Origin: a virus
IMG/VR virus record: IMGVR_UViG_3300013126_002175
Span: 1 to 31,916 of that record
DNA: 31,916 nt
Strand: one strand, 5' to 3'
Positions 1-6,889 of this stretch are shown in pieces. A program made the translations under genes and the position numbers. Under the pieces are notes generated by a model, which searched no databases, was not told the DNA's origin, and saw only the letters and a list, made by a program, of their open reading frames with translations. Positions within the stretch are counted from its first letter, which is position 1, and each line of letters opens with the position of its first letter.

Positions 1-1322
1 GAACATGGCGTGTATTCAAAGATGGAAAAGCAGTGGCAGTAGCAGGTCCTTTCAAGAGCAGAGAAGAGGCTGCGGCTTGGATAAAGAAACAAAAGCAAGG
101 TGTGGCGGAGGCAAATTCACCGGAAGAGTTTCTCAGTCAAATAAGAAAATTAGCCGGCACTAAACAAAAATTTAAGGTTGGTGACTGGGTAGTCATCGAC
201 CCCAATGAAACATCGGGGTACGCAAGTAGCGGTATGACAGGCCGAATAACTAACTTATACAACGATGAAGGCGAAAAAATGGCTGAAGTTGCTGTAGGCG
301 GTGCTAGTGGAATACAGAAGAAAATGAAATTAGGAGGTGGTGTCTTCGGTCCCAAGGGTATGGAACTAGACCTAGGGAAAGGAATTCGCAGTGCAGGAAC
401 AAAAACTTCGGTCCCGTTATCACTTTTACAAAAATTTGATACAAGTATGGATGAACAAGGTGTGGCGGAAGGTAAGCGTATTCCAAGAAAGCCTGGACAA
501 CCAGCCAATAGTAAAAAACATAGTGACTTATACACAGATGAAAATCCTAAAGGCACAATACATGGTTTAAAGTTTGCCACAATAGAAGATGCTAGAAAAA
601 GTGTTAGTAAAATTAGAAACAGTGGTCGTAGCCATGCTCATAAAATTCAAGCAGCAGTAGCTATGGAGCAACGAGCAAAAGCAGCAGGTAAAACTGAAGC
701 AGCCAGTGTTTACAGAAAGTTTATTAACAGTATGAAAAAGAAAACTGATGAATCACAACTTGATGAAGCTTGTTGGAAAGGCTATCATAAAGATGGAATG
801 AAAACCATGTTTGGGAAAGAATATCCAAATTGTGTAAAGAACAAAAAGAAGAACAAAAAGAGTACAAACGAGTATAAAGAATTAGGCAAAAGTGATAATG
901 AAAAAAGAAAGATATTACTTGCCCAAATTAAAAGATTTAAAGATAATGGCATGTTAAGAGCAGCACAAGATGCTATTCAAACATATAAGTTATTATTTCC
1001 AACAGAAAAAGTTAGTGAAAGACAAAATTGTCCTGAATGCGGTGGTGCTATGTATGAAGTATCACTAATGAATGAAAAAAAAGATGCTTGTTATTATAAA
1101 GTTAAAAGCCGTTATAAAGTATGGCCTAGTGCTTATGCTAGCGGAGCATTAGTAAAATGTCGCAAGAAAGGTGCTAGTAATTGGGGTAACAAGAGTAAGA
1201 GTAATGAGGGACAAATTTATAGCACAGGCGGTGGTGCTGGACAATCATATCGTTATTACACTCCTAAAGACAATTTAGGCGAAAGCAATATCATGGCTGG
1301 AATACTGGGACAAAAAAAATGA
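1..1322 (+). CDS. Modular structural-type phage protein, 5' end cut by window edge
   Basis: The frame is open to the left edge (in frame from base 3), so the N-terminus lies outside; the first internal start-like codon is a GTG at 33. The visible protein looks like a string of small modules. First comes a segment ending in a QGVAE motif, then a basic/Gly-rich module, then a second QGVAEG motif. Next is a Lys-rich module with an AHKIQAAVAMEQRAK stretch, and a Cys module containing CWKGYHKDGMKTMFGK. The last part is a Zn-ribbon-like CPECGG followed by a YKVKSRYKVWPSAYASGALVK block resembling DUF5872. I know such modules from T4-like cyanophage and pelagiphage proteins of unproven, probably virion-associated, role. 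The stop overlaps the next gene by 4 bases (ATGA). Function is not assigned. Confidence 0.8.
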   Translation, partial: TWRVFKDGKAVAVAGPFKSREEAAAWIKKQKQGVAEANSPEEFLSQIRKLAGTKQKFKVGDWVVIDPNETSGYASSGMTGRITNLYNDEGEKMAEVAVGGASGIQKKMKLGGGVFGPKGMELDLGKGIRSAGTKTSVPLSLLQKFDTSMDEQGVAEGKRIPRKPGQPANSKKHSDLYTDENPKGTIHGLKFATIEDARKSVSKIRNSGRSHAHKIQAAVAMEQRAKAAGKTEAASVYRKFINSMKKKTDESQLDEACWKGYHKDGMKTMFGKEYPNCVKNKKKNKKSTNEYKELGKSDNEKRKILLAQIKRFKDNGMLRAAQDAIQTYKLLFPTEKVSERQNCPECGGAMYEVSLMNEKKDACYYKVKSRYKVWPSAYASGALVKCRKKGASNWGNKSKSNEGQIYSTGGGAGQSYRYYTPKDNLGESNIMAGILGQKK

Positions 1323-2497
1323 AAAGTAAAGAAATTATAGTTGAATCAGTAAAACCAGTAGATCCTACTTATAGAACTAACCCTGACAAGCCTCGTCAAC
1401 CACCAACACATTTAAGCCAAACTAAAAAACCTGATCCAGCAGCAAAAATAAGTTTCGCTCATGAGTTAGAAAAGTACAAAAGATTACCTGAAGATAGTGA
1501 TAAATGTCCACCAGCAACACAAGATATTTCACTCAATCTAAAGAACAGACAAAAAGCTATTGATGAATATGGATATGGGCCACTCAATCCTAGTATGCCT
1601 AATTTAAAGTTTTGGATTAAAAAAGCTGAAGAATGGAACCTAGACACTATTGATGAAGCTAAAAGTAGTTTATGTGGTAACTGTGCTGCGTTTGATATAA
1701 AAGAAAAAACATTAGATTGTATAGCTAGTGGTATTGGTGGTGACACAGAATCAGCGGAAGATGTAATTGACGCAGGTGAACTTGGTTATTGTAGATTCTT
1801 AAAGTTTAAGTGTGCTAGCAAGCGTACTTGTGACGCTTGGGTAACTGGTGGTCCATTAACTGATGAAAAGATTGATGAAGAATTTCACACAGGTGGTAGT
1901 AAAGGATTACCCTCACCAACTACTTATGAACAAGAATATAATCAATACAAGAAAAAAGGTAGTTATAGAATTACAGCAATGACTTATGAGGATCAAGCTC
2001 AAAAGGATTTGCCAAGCCTTGTTATCAATTTTTATAGAGAGAAACTCCCTAAGTTTAGTAAAAAGCCTGTAGATAATTATGAAGAACTAAGCCAAGAATA
2101 TTTAAACAAAGTTGATGGTGAGTTTCAAGAGGAACTTGAAAAAATTATACAAGTGGGTAAAAAGAATCCTTATTTACAAGGTGGTATAATTACTACTATA
2201 GGCGCACTACTTGCTGGTGGTATATTAAGTTTTGGTAGTAATTATGAATTAAGCCCAACACAAACTAATATTATGTTACAGGGTATATTAAACACTGTGA
2301 TACCTACTCTAGTTAGTAGAATTAACGGGCGTGATTGGAAAGATACAATTAAGTATACATTAGCAAGTGCTGGTACTGGAGTTGGTATAGCTTCATTAAC
2401 AGAAAAATGGAGTCAAAAATACAAGAACAGTATAAATTGTAGTAATCCAAAAGGATTCAGTCAGCGTGCCCATTGTCAAGGAAGGAAAAAGAAATGA
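1319..2497 (+). CDS. Cys-rich (HiPIP-like cluster) phage protein with C-terminal hydrophobic segment
   Basis: This 392-residue protein starts in a 4-base overlap with the preceding gene. The N-terminus is Pro/Lys-rich. A central block, roughly residues 80-180, has CGNC at about 119-122 followed by four further cysteines ending in a CDAW motif, a spacing reminiscent of high-potential iron-sulfur proteins. A Gly-rich hydrophobic stretch near residues 285-305 could span a membrane. The extreme C-terminus carries a SNPKGFSQRAHCQGRKK motif that recurs in marine T4-like phage proteins. Metal or cluster binding is inferred from cysteine spacing alone. The role is unknown; position before lysis genes suggests a late, perhaps virion, protein. 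Confidence 0.8.
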   Translation: MKSKEIIVESVKPVDPTYRTNPDKPRQPPTHLSQTKKPDPAAKISFAHELEKYKRLPEDSDKCPPATQDISLNLKNRQKAIDEYGYGPLNPSMPNLKFWIKKAEEWNLDTIDEAKSSLCGNCAAFDIKEKTLDCIASGIGGDTESAEDVIDAGELGYCRFLKFKCASKRTCDAWVTGGPLTDEKIDEEFHTGGSKGLPSPTTYEQEYNQYKKKGSYRITAMTYEDQAQKDLPSLVINFYREKLPKFSKKPVDNYEELSQEYLNKVDGEFQEELEKIIQVGKKNPYLQGGIITTIGALLAGGILSFGSNYELSPTQTNIMLQGILNTVIPTLVSRINGRDWKDTIKYTLASAGTGVGIASLTEKWSQKYKNSINCSNPKGFSQRAHCQGRKKK

Positions 2498-2544
2498 GAG
2501 ATTTTAGTTTTTATTGGAATAGAAAAGGATATCCGAGGTAAATT

Positions 2545-2988
2545 ATGTTAGCAGATACACTTAAAACATTATTGGCAACAAGCTATGCTTTTGTAATTAA
2601 AGCACAAAATTTTCACTGGAATGTGGAGGGACCAGATTTTCCTGAGTACCACAAGTTCTTAGGAGATTTATATGAAGAAGTGTATGATAACGCTATTGAC
2701 CAAACGGCTGAGTACATTCGTGTTCTTGGAGCTTATACTCCTGGCAGCATTAGCCGTTTCGCTGAGTTAAGTCAGATACCTGATCAAACAAAAATCCCAC
2801 GAGCAGAATTAATGTTTGCTGAATTAGAACAAGATAATCAAAAAATTGTTGATATGTTAAAACAAGCCTTTCATGTGGCAGAAGAATCTGATGAACAGGG
2901 TATAGCAAACTTTATAGCAGAAAGAATTGATGCTCATGGTAAGCATGGTTGGATGTTACGTAGTATATTAAAGAAAGACCGTGCTTAA
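2545..2988 (+). CDS. dps: Dps-family DNA-binding ferritin
   Basis: This 147-residue protein matches the usual Dps length. It carries the Dps ferroxidase signature: NFHWNVEGPDF with H24, a second histidine H36, and the D52/E56 pair in an IDQTAE helix. Dps proteins form dodecamers that oxidise and store iron and bind or shield DNA from peroxide damage. Phage copies are occasional host-derived genes and may protect DNA or manage iron during infection; the exact use here is inference. The stop codon shares one base with the start of the endolysin gene, so the two are translationally linked. A weak SD (GAGG) precedes the ATG. Confidence 0.93.
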   Translation: MLADTLKTLLATSYAFVIKAQNFHWNVEGPDFPEYHKFLGDLYEEVYDNAIDQTAEYIRVLGAYTPGSISRFAELSQIPDQTKIPRAELMFAELEQDNQKIVDMLKQAFHVAEESDEQGIANFIAERIDAHGKHGWMLRSILKKDRA

Positions 2989-3701
2989 TGCGTTTTGTAG
3001 AGTTTGATCCTAAAGAACAAGTTGATGAGGGCCTTAAAGATTTAGCAGCAGCAGGTCTATTATCATTTGGACTATTAGGTTCACCTACACAAGCACAGCA
3101 AGGTGTACTACCACTAGACATAAAACAAAAACAAGCACAGCAACAACAAATAGCACAACTAAAAAAACAGGTAATTAAAAAGCCTGTAGTTAGTAGACCA
3201 TTTAATGAAATTGAAAAAGTATTAATATCAGTAGCAAAACAATCAGGCATTAAGGGTGTTGAACTAGCACAATTTTTAGCACAAATGGCACATGAGAGTT
3301 GGGACTTTAAAAAGATGCGTGAGGTACCACAAGGTAAAGGATACTTTAAAAAGTATGATCCTAAACACGCTCCAAAGACAGCAAAGATATTAGGCAATGT
3401 CAAACCAGGCGATGGAGAAAGATTCAAAGGTCGTGGTTTTATACAACTTACTGGGCGTGATAACTATAAAGCAGCAGGTGATTATTTAAATATTGATTTA
3501 ATTAAAAATCCTGAATTAGCAGCAAAACCTGAAATAGCAGCAAAAATAGCATTATGGTATTGGAACACCAGAGTAAAACCTAATGTAGATAATTGGGCTG
3601 ATACTAAACAAGTAACTAGAAAGATTAATCCAGCATTAAAAGGTTTAGACGATAGACACGAAAACTTTAGAGAATATCTAACATTATTACAAATAAAATG
3701 A
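2988..3701 (+). CDS. GH19 (chitinase-like) endolysin
   Basis: This 237-residue protein has an N-terminal extension (about residues 1-70) with a hydrophobic stretch at 18-36 followed by Gln/Lys-rich sequence. A glycoside hydrolase family 19 catalytic domain follows. The MAHES motif carries the catalytic glutamate, and the GRGFIQLTGRDNY block and the C-terminal INP..GLDDR segment are typical of phage GH19 lysozymes, which cut peptidoglycan glycan strands at lysis. The N-terminal hydrophobic segment could act as a signal-arrest anchor, which would let the enzyme reach the periplasm without a classical holin; that is inference. The stop overlaps the next gene (ATGA). Confidence 0.92.
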   Translation: MRFVEFDPKEQVDEGLKDLAAAGLLSFGLLGSPTQAQQGVLPLDIKQKQAQQQQIAQLKKQVIKKPVVSRPFNEIEKVLISVAKQSGIKGVELAQFLAQMAHESWDFKKMREVPQGKGYFKKYDPKHAPKTAKILGNVKPGDGERFKGRGFIQLTGRDNYKAAGDYLNIDLIKNPELAAKPEIAAKIALWYWNTRVKPNVDNWADTKQVTRKINPALKGLDDRHENFREYLTLLQIK

Positions 3702-4228
3702 TTAATGAAGCAAGTCCAAACAATTTTAACGGTAGTATTAGTAATGAACAATTACTAAGCCGTGTTTGGATGAGTAGAAAATTACGAGAAACAAATATAC
3801 CAATTAATAATTGTATTGTCTTGGGCAGCTGGTATGGGATACTTCCATTTGTATTAAAGAAATTAAACAACATTAAAAAAATATACGCAAACGACATAGA
3901 TAGTAAATGTATAGAAAAAAGCAAAAAGATTAATCCAACAATAAAACATATAATAGGTGATTGTAATCAACTCAAATATAAAAATATAGACTGTGTTATT
4001 AATCCCAGTGTTAATAATATTGTTGATAAGGGTTGGTTTGAAAGTATACCTAAGGGAACATTATGCTTATTACAGACAGAAGACATTGAAGTAGAACATG
4101 GCTGCCCAAGCAATAACAAAGAAATGTTAAATCAATACCCATTAAGTAAAATATTATATAGAGGAAAATTAAATACAACTGATGATTTTGAAAACTTTAC
4201 ACGTTATATGATAATAGGAATAAAATAA
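3698..4228 (+). CDS. Class I SAM-dependent methyltransferase-like protein
   Basis: This 176-residue protein is predicted as a Rossmann-fold methyltransferase relative. A motif I-like VLGSWYG (about residues 42-48) is followed by a hydrophobic strand and an acidic NDID motif (about 66-69) that could bind the SAM ribose. A GDCNQL segment then matches motif III. No canonical DPPY/NPPY follows; an NPSVNN stretch occupies that position, so the substrate is not predictable. It is encoded in a chain with endolysin and thermonuclease (ATGA overlap upstream, 1-base overlap downstream). Whether it is an active methyltransferase is uncertain. Confidence 0.7.
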   Translation: MINEASPNNFNGSISNEQLLSRVWMSRKLRETNIPINNCIVLGSWYGILPFVLKKLNNIKKIYANDIDSKCIEKSKKINPTIKHIIGDCNQLKYKNIDCVINPSVNNIVDKGWFESIPKGTLCLLQTEDIEVEHGCPSNNKEMLNQYPLSKILYRGKLNTTDDFENFTRYMIIGIK

Positions 4229-4662
4229 TGAAAACAATAATAACAATATTTGCCTTACTAATAAGTTCAGTTGTATTTGCTCAAAAGACACCGCAAGGTG
4301 TAACCTATGATGCTAAAATCGTTAGAGTAAATGACGGAGACACTGTAGTTATAAGTGCTACATTTTTACCTCCCCCATTAAAACCTGAATTAGCAGTAAG
4401 AATATTTGGTGTAGATACACCTGAAAAAGGATTTCGTGCTCAATGCCCACAAGAAGATAAGCGTGGTAAAGATGCTACTGCGTTTACTAAAAATTCTGTA
4501 GCTAAGTCTACTAAACATCAAGTCATTATATATGGTTGGGATAAGTTTGGTGGCCGTATTCTTGGTGATATGATATTAGATGGGTATAGTTTACGCACAC
4601 TATTAATTTCAAATAATTATGCTAGAGAATACTACGGAGAAGCTAAACAAAGCTGGTGTTGA
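4228..4662 (+). CDS. Exported thermonuclease (staphylococcal nuclease-like)
   Basis: This 144-residue protein has a clear signal peptide (residues 1-18, cleavage after VFA). The SNase domain follows, with RVNDGDTV (Asp36/Asp38, calcium site), VRIFGVDTPE (Arg58 and Glu66, matching SNase Arg35 and Glu43) and WDKFGGR (Arg110, matching Arg87). All catalytic residues are therefore present. The enzyme would cut DNA or RNA in the periplasm or outside the cell, perhaps clearing host DNA released at lysis or incoming competitor DNA; the role is inferred from the signal peptide. The gene starts at the stop of the methyltransferase-like gene. A second reading frame overlaps its last 44 bases. Confidence 0.92.
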   Translation: MKTIITIFALLISSVVFAQKTPQGVTYDAKIVRVNDGDTVVISATFLPPPLKPELAVRIFGVDTPEKGFRAQCPQEDKRGKDATAFTKNSVAKSTKHQVIIYGWDKFGGRILGDMILDGYSLRTLLISNNYAREYYGEAKQSWC

Positions 4663-4798
4663 TACTAGTTGGTATTTTATTGTATACCATATGATATGGT
4701 ATACATTACTTACATTATCGTTAATCTACTTTGGACTAATAAAAACCCTAGGAGTTTTATTCCTAGGGTTAATTTATTTAGCATATACACAAGGTTAG
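4619..4798 (+). CDS. Possible 59-aa two-helix membrane protein, overlapping the thermonuclease end
   Basis: A 59-codon ORF starts at ATG 4619 in another frame inside the thermonuclease gene and ends at TAG 4796-4798. The N-terminus (MLENTTEKLNKAGVDTSW) is polar. The rest is two hydrophobic stretches separated by a short IK turn, ending YLAYTQG. This is the shape of a small inner-membrane or holin-like protein, and it lies beside lysis genes. Against it: no convincing SD precedes the ATG, and the ORF spans a perfect palindrome and the terminator hairpin. The last bases overlap the convergent gene. I consider it plausible, not proven. Confidence 0.45.
   Translation: MLENTTEKLNKAGVDTSWYFIVYHMIWYTLLTLSLIYFGLIKTLGVLFLGLIYLAYTQG
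4682..4704. repeat. Perfect 11-bp inverted repeat (GTATACCATAT-G-ATATGGTATAC)
   Basis: Two perfect 11-base arms surround a single central G, just after the thermonuclease stop. The one-base centre makes it poor as an RNA hairpin loop, although a shorter stem with a larger loop could form. It looks more like a two-fold symmetric protein-binding site, or a second transcript-end structure upstream of the terminator. It also lies inside the candidate small membrane ORF. Confidence 0.7.
4744..4770. terminator. Bidirectional intrinsic terminator between convergent genes
   Basis: A perfect 10-bp stem (AACCCTAGGA with TCCTAGGGTT) encloses a 7-base loop. On the minus strand it is followed by a run of five T, giving a classical terminator for the DUF4337-like gene. 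On the plus strand the following bases are AATTTATTTA, a weaker T-rich tail. It sits between the thermonuclease end and the convergent gene end, where a shared terminator is expected. Confidence 0.8.
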
Positions 4799-5316
4799 AA
4801 TGGTAACCACATCCATATAGCCTGACTAACTATTACTGATCCAACTGCTCCAACAATAGCACTTACCCAAAACATTGGCATACTAACAGCTAATATACTA
4901 GCAGTTAATAATACAATCGCTATTTGTAATATACTACCACCCCAAGTAAACCATGGACTACGCTTTTTAGCATCATCACGCTCTGCTTCCAGCAATTTAG
5001 CTTTTTCCATAATCTCTTTTTTATCATTATCCATACGCTCTTTTTCAGCCATAAACTTTTCTTTATTAGCTGGGATTTGTGTTTCAACCGCGTTAATTTC
5101 ATATAATACGCCACGAACATTTTTAGCTTGATACCAGGCCCACATATTATTTGCTTGAATTGTATTGTTTTGTATTTTACTACTATTACTACCGCCAATC
5201 ATTGTGTTAATAGCTAATAATGCGGCTAAAAATATAATAACGAATCCTGCTTTGTCTTTGATATTTGCCTCTTTTTCACTTCTACTTAGAGGTTTTACTT
5301 CTGGTTTATCAGACAT
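4795..5316 (-). CDS. DUF4337-like membrane protein
   Basis: The first ATG of the frame is at 5331, but an ideal SD (AAGGAG, 5328-5323) lies just downstream of it. That points to the ATG at 5316 as the real start (MSDKPEVK), giving 173 residues. The order is a basic N-terminus, a TM helix (about residues 25-43), a central charged coiled coil beginning with an ANNMWAWYQAKNVRG motif, and two C-terminal TM segments ending in WMWLPF. This matches the DUF4337 family of bacterial membrane proteins of unknown function. It is the only minus-strand gene in this part of the window and has its own late-type promoter and terminator. A role in the envelope or in superinfection is speculative. Confidence 0.85.
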   Translation of the reverse strand: MSDKPEVKPLSRSEKEANIKDKAGFVIIFLAALLAINTMIGGSNSSKIQNNTIQANNMWAWYQAKNVRGVLYEINAVETQIPANKEKFMAEKERMDNDKKEIMEKAKLLEAERDDAKKRSPWFTWGGSILQIAIVLLTASILAVSMPMFWVSAIVGAVGSVIVSQAIWMWLPF

Positions 5317-5341
5317 TTTAGTCTCCTTCATGATATAGTCA

Positions 5342-5349
5342 TATTTATC
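5342..5349 (-). promoter_or_regulatory. T4-type late promoter octamer GATAAATA (minus)
   Basis: Read on the minus strand the octamer is GATAAATA, one base from the T4 late consensus TATAAATA. It lies 26 bases upstream of the preferred ATG at 5316. Transcription starting about 6 bases after it would leave a short leader holding the AAGGAG ribosome site. Confidence 0.55.
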
Positions 5350-5361
5350 TACCCATTTCTT

Positions 5362-5369
5362 AATAAATA
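5362..5369 (+). promoter_or_regulatory. T4-type late promoter octamer AATAAATA (plus)
   Basis: The sequence TAATAAATACTAC resembles the T4 late promoter and its downstream context. It lies about 47 bases before the Asn-rich protein start at 5417, with an AAAGGGA ribosome site between. With the minus octamer at 5342-5349 it forms a divergent late promoter pair. Confidence 0.55.
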
Positions 5370-5416
5370 CTACAGAAATAAGTCTCTAAAAAATAATAAA
5401 ACTGAAAGGGATACTT

Positions 5417-6889
5417 ATGAAGAAAATAGCAATATTGTGGGCATTACTCTTAACTACAAATGTAATTGCCCAAACTGCCACAAGTACACAAAGCACAACA
5501 GGTGGTACCACTACAAGTAATACAAGTATTATTAATAATGGCACATATGATGGTGGAAGAAGTTTGGTTGATACAAACTCAACTAGTAACAGTACCAGTT
5601 CAGTAACTACTAACAACAATAGTATTAGCACAAGCACAGCTACAAGCACAAGTACGGTAAATAGCACTAATACTAATAATAACAATAGTAGTAGCATAAG
5701 TACTAATATTAATACTAATAACAATGTACAAAGTGGCACAGCTACTAATATAAACAACAACAACTTATCAGGAAGTGTTACCTATACCAATAATAACAAC
5801 AATGTAAATAGTGGGACGATGACATATAACAATAATAATGTCAATACTGGGACACTGAATTATAACAACAATAATACTTCAACCAGTACCAGCACTGTCA
5901 ATAATGTTAATTCAGGAACACAAACATTTAATAATGTTAATACAGGTGATATGACTAATCGTAATATATCCAATGTAACATCAACAAACACAAATAATAA
6001 TATTAATTCAGGAACACAGACATTTATTAATCAAAGCACAATAGGATCAACAAGTAAAAACGAGAATATCAACACTGGAACAATGACATATAATAACAAC
6101 AATGTTAGTACAAGTAATAATATTAATAGTGGAACAATGACATATAATAACAACAATGTAAGCACTAGTACAAATAATGTTAATCAAACAGGTGACATGA
6201 CCAACCGTAACATTAACACGGTAACTAGTACAAATAACAATATTCAAACTGGAGATATGACTAATCGCAATATTAATACGCTAACAAGTACAAACAATAA
6301 TATACAAACTGGAGACATGACCAATCGTAATATAAGTAATACCACAGCAACATCCACAAACACAAATAATAATATACAAACTGGAGACATGACCAATCGC
6401 AATATCAATACCAGTGTAAGTAGTAGTTCAGCGACTAATATTAACAATAATAATAGTCAAAGTGATAATCGTAATGTTAATATTCAAACTGGTGATATGA
6501 CTAATCGCAATATCAATGATACAACGATTACACAGAAAGTAATACAACCTCCTCCAACAGCGATTGCTCCAAGCATGATGAGCGGTGGTAGTCCTGACTT
6601 ATGTACAACAGGAGCTAGTGGTGCTGTACAAACACAGTTGTTTGGTATGAGCATGGGTGGCACACAGCGTGATATGAATTGTGAAAGATTAAAACTTAGT
6701 AAGACATTATTTGACATGGGCATGAAAGTAGCAGCAGTTGCTACTATGTGTCAGGATCGCAGAGTATTTGATGCTATGATGATGGCAGGCACACCATGTC
6801 CATATGAGGGTATGATTGGTGAACAAGCTAAAGAGGGTTGGTTTAAGAACCCAGAGAAAATGCCTAAACCAGTAAAAGACAATGGATAA
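5417..6889 (+). CDS. Exported Asn/Thr/Ser-rich repeat protein, amyloid- or fibre-like
   Basis: This 490-residue protein has a signal peptide (residues 1-18, cleavage after VIA). Residues from about 20 to 370 are very low complexity, dominated by Asn, Thr and Ser. They contain degenerate repeats of two kinds, SGTMTYNNNNV and TGDMTNRNI, the latter partly at an exact 20-residue period. Such repeats suggest a beta-solenoid or curli-like fibre; related phages are known to carry curli-assembly genes, but no curlin consensus is proven here. The last about 105 residues form a different, Met- and Cys-rich domain with four cysteines (in DLC, MNC, TMC and TPC). The gene overlaps the next by 8 bases. It probably acts outside the cytoplasm; function is unknown. 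Confidence 0.85.
   Translation: MKKIAILWALLLTTNVIAQTATSTQSTTGGTTTSNTSIINNGTYDGGRSLVDTNSTSNSTSSVTTNNNSISTSTATSTSTVNSTNTNNNNSSSISTNINTNNNVQSGTATNINNNNLSGSVTYTNNNNNVNSGTMTYNNNNVNTGTLNYNNNNTSTSTSTVNNVNSGTQTFNNVNTGDMTNRNISNVTSTNTNNNINSGTQTFINQSTIGSTSKNENINTGTMTYNNNNVSTSNNINSGTMTYNNNNVSTSTNNVNQTGDMTNRNINTVTSTNNNIQTGDMTNRNINTLTSTNNNIQTGDMTNRNISNTTATSTNTNNNIQTGDMTNRNINTSVSSSSATNINNNNSQSDNRNVNIQTGDMTNRNINDTTITQKVIQPPPTAIAPSMMSGGSPDLCTTGASGAVQTQLFGMSMGGTQRDMNCERLKLSKTLFDMGMKVAAVATMCQDRRVFDAMMMAGTPCPYEGMIGEQAKEGWFKNPEKMPKPVKDNG
5942..6514 (+). repeat. Coding repeats encoding TGDMTNRNI (six copies)
   Basis: Copies begin at 5942, 6188, 6248, 6308, 6380 and 6488. Copies 2, 3 and 4 are spaced exactly 60 bases apart (20 codons). 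The codons vary (GGT/GGA, GAT/GAC, AAT/AAC, CGT/CGC), so the protein repeat is conserved beyond the DNA. Asn-rich SGTMTY units occur before and between them. Confidence 0.85.

Noticed and set aside
137-580. Minus-strand ORFs opposite the first gene
   Set aside because: No recognisable domain, no ribosome site, and the opposite frame contains known phage modules.
2494-2541. Tiny ORF of 15 codons (MRDFSFYWNRKGYPR) between the Cys-rich gene and dps
   Set aside because: It overlaps the upstream stop as real genes here do, but it is too short to support without conservation data.
5386-5763. Long minus-strand Leu/Val-rich ORF opposite the Asn-rich gene
   Set aside because: It is the complement of Asn/Thr codon repeats; no ribosome site, and the plus-strand protein has a signal peptide and structure.
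5942-6514. Regularly spaced repeats that could look like a CRISPR array
   Set aside because: Repeats are in frame, vary at codon third positions and lie inside one long protein gene; there are no spacers.
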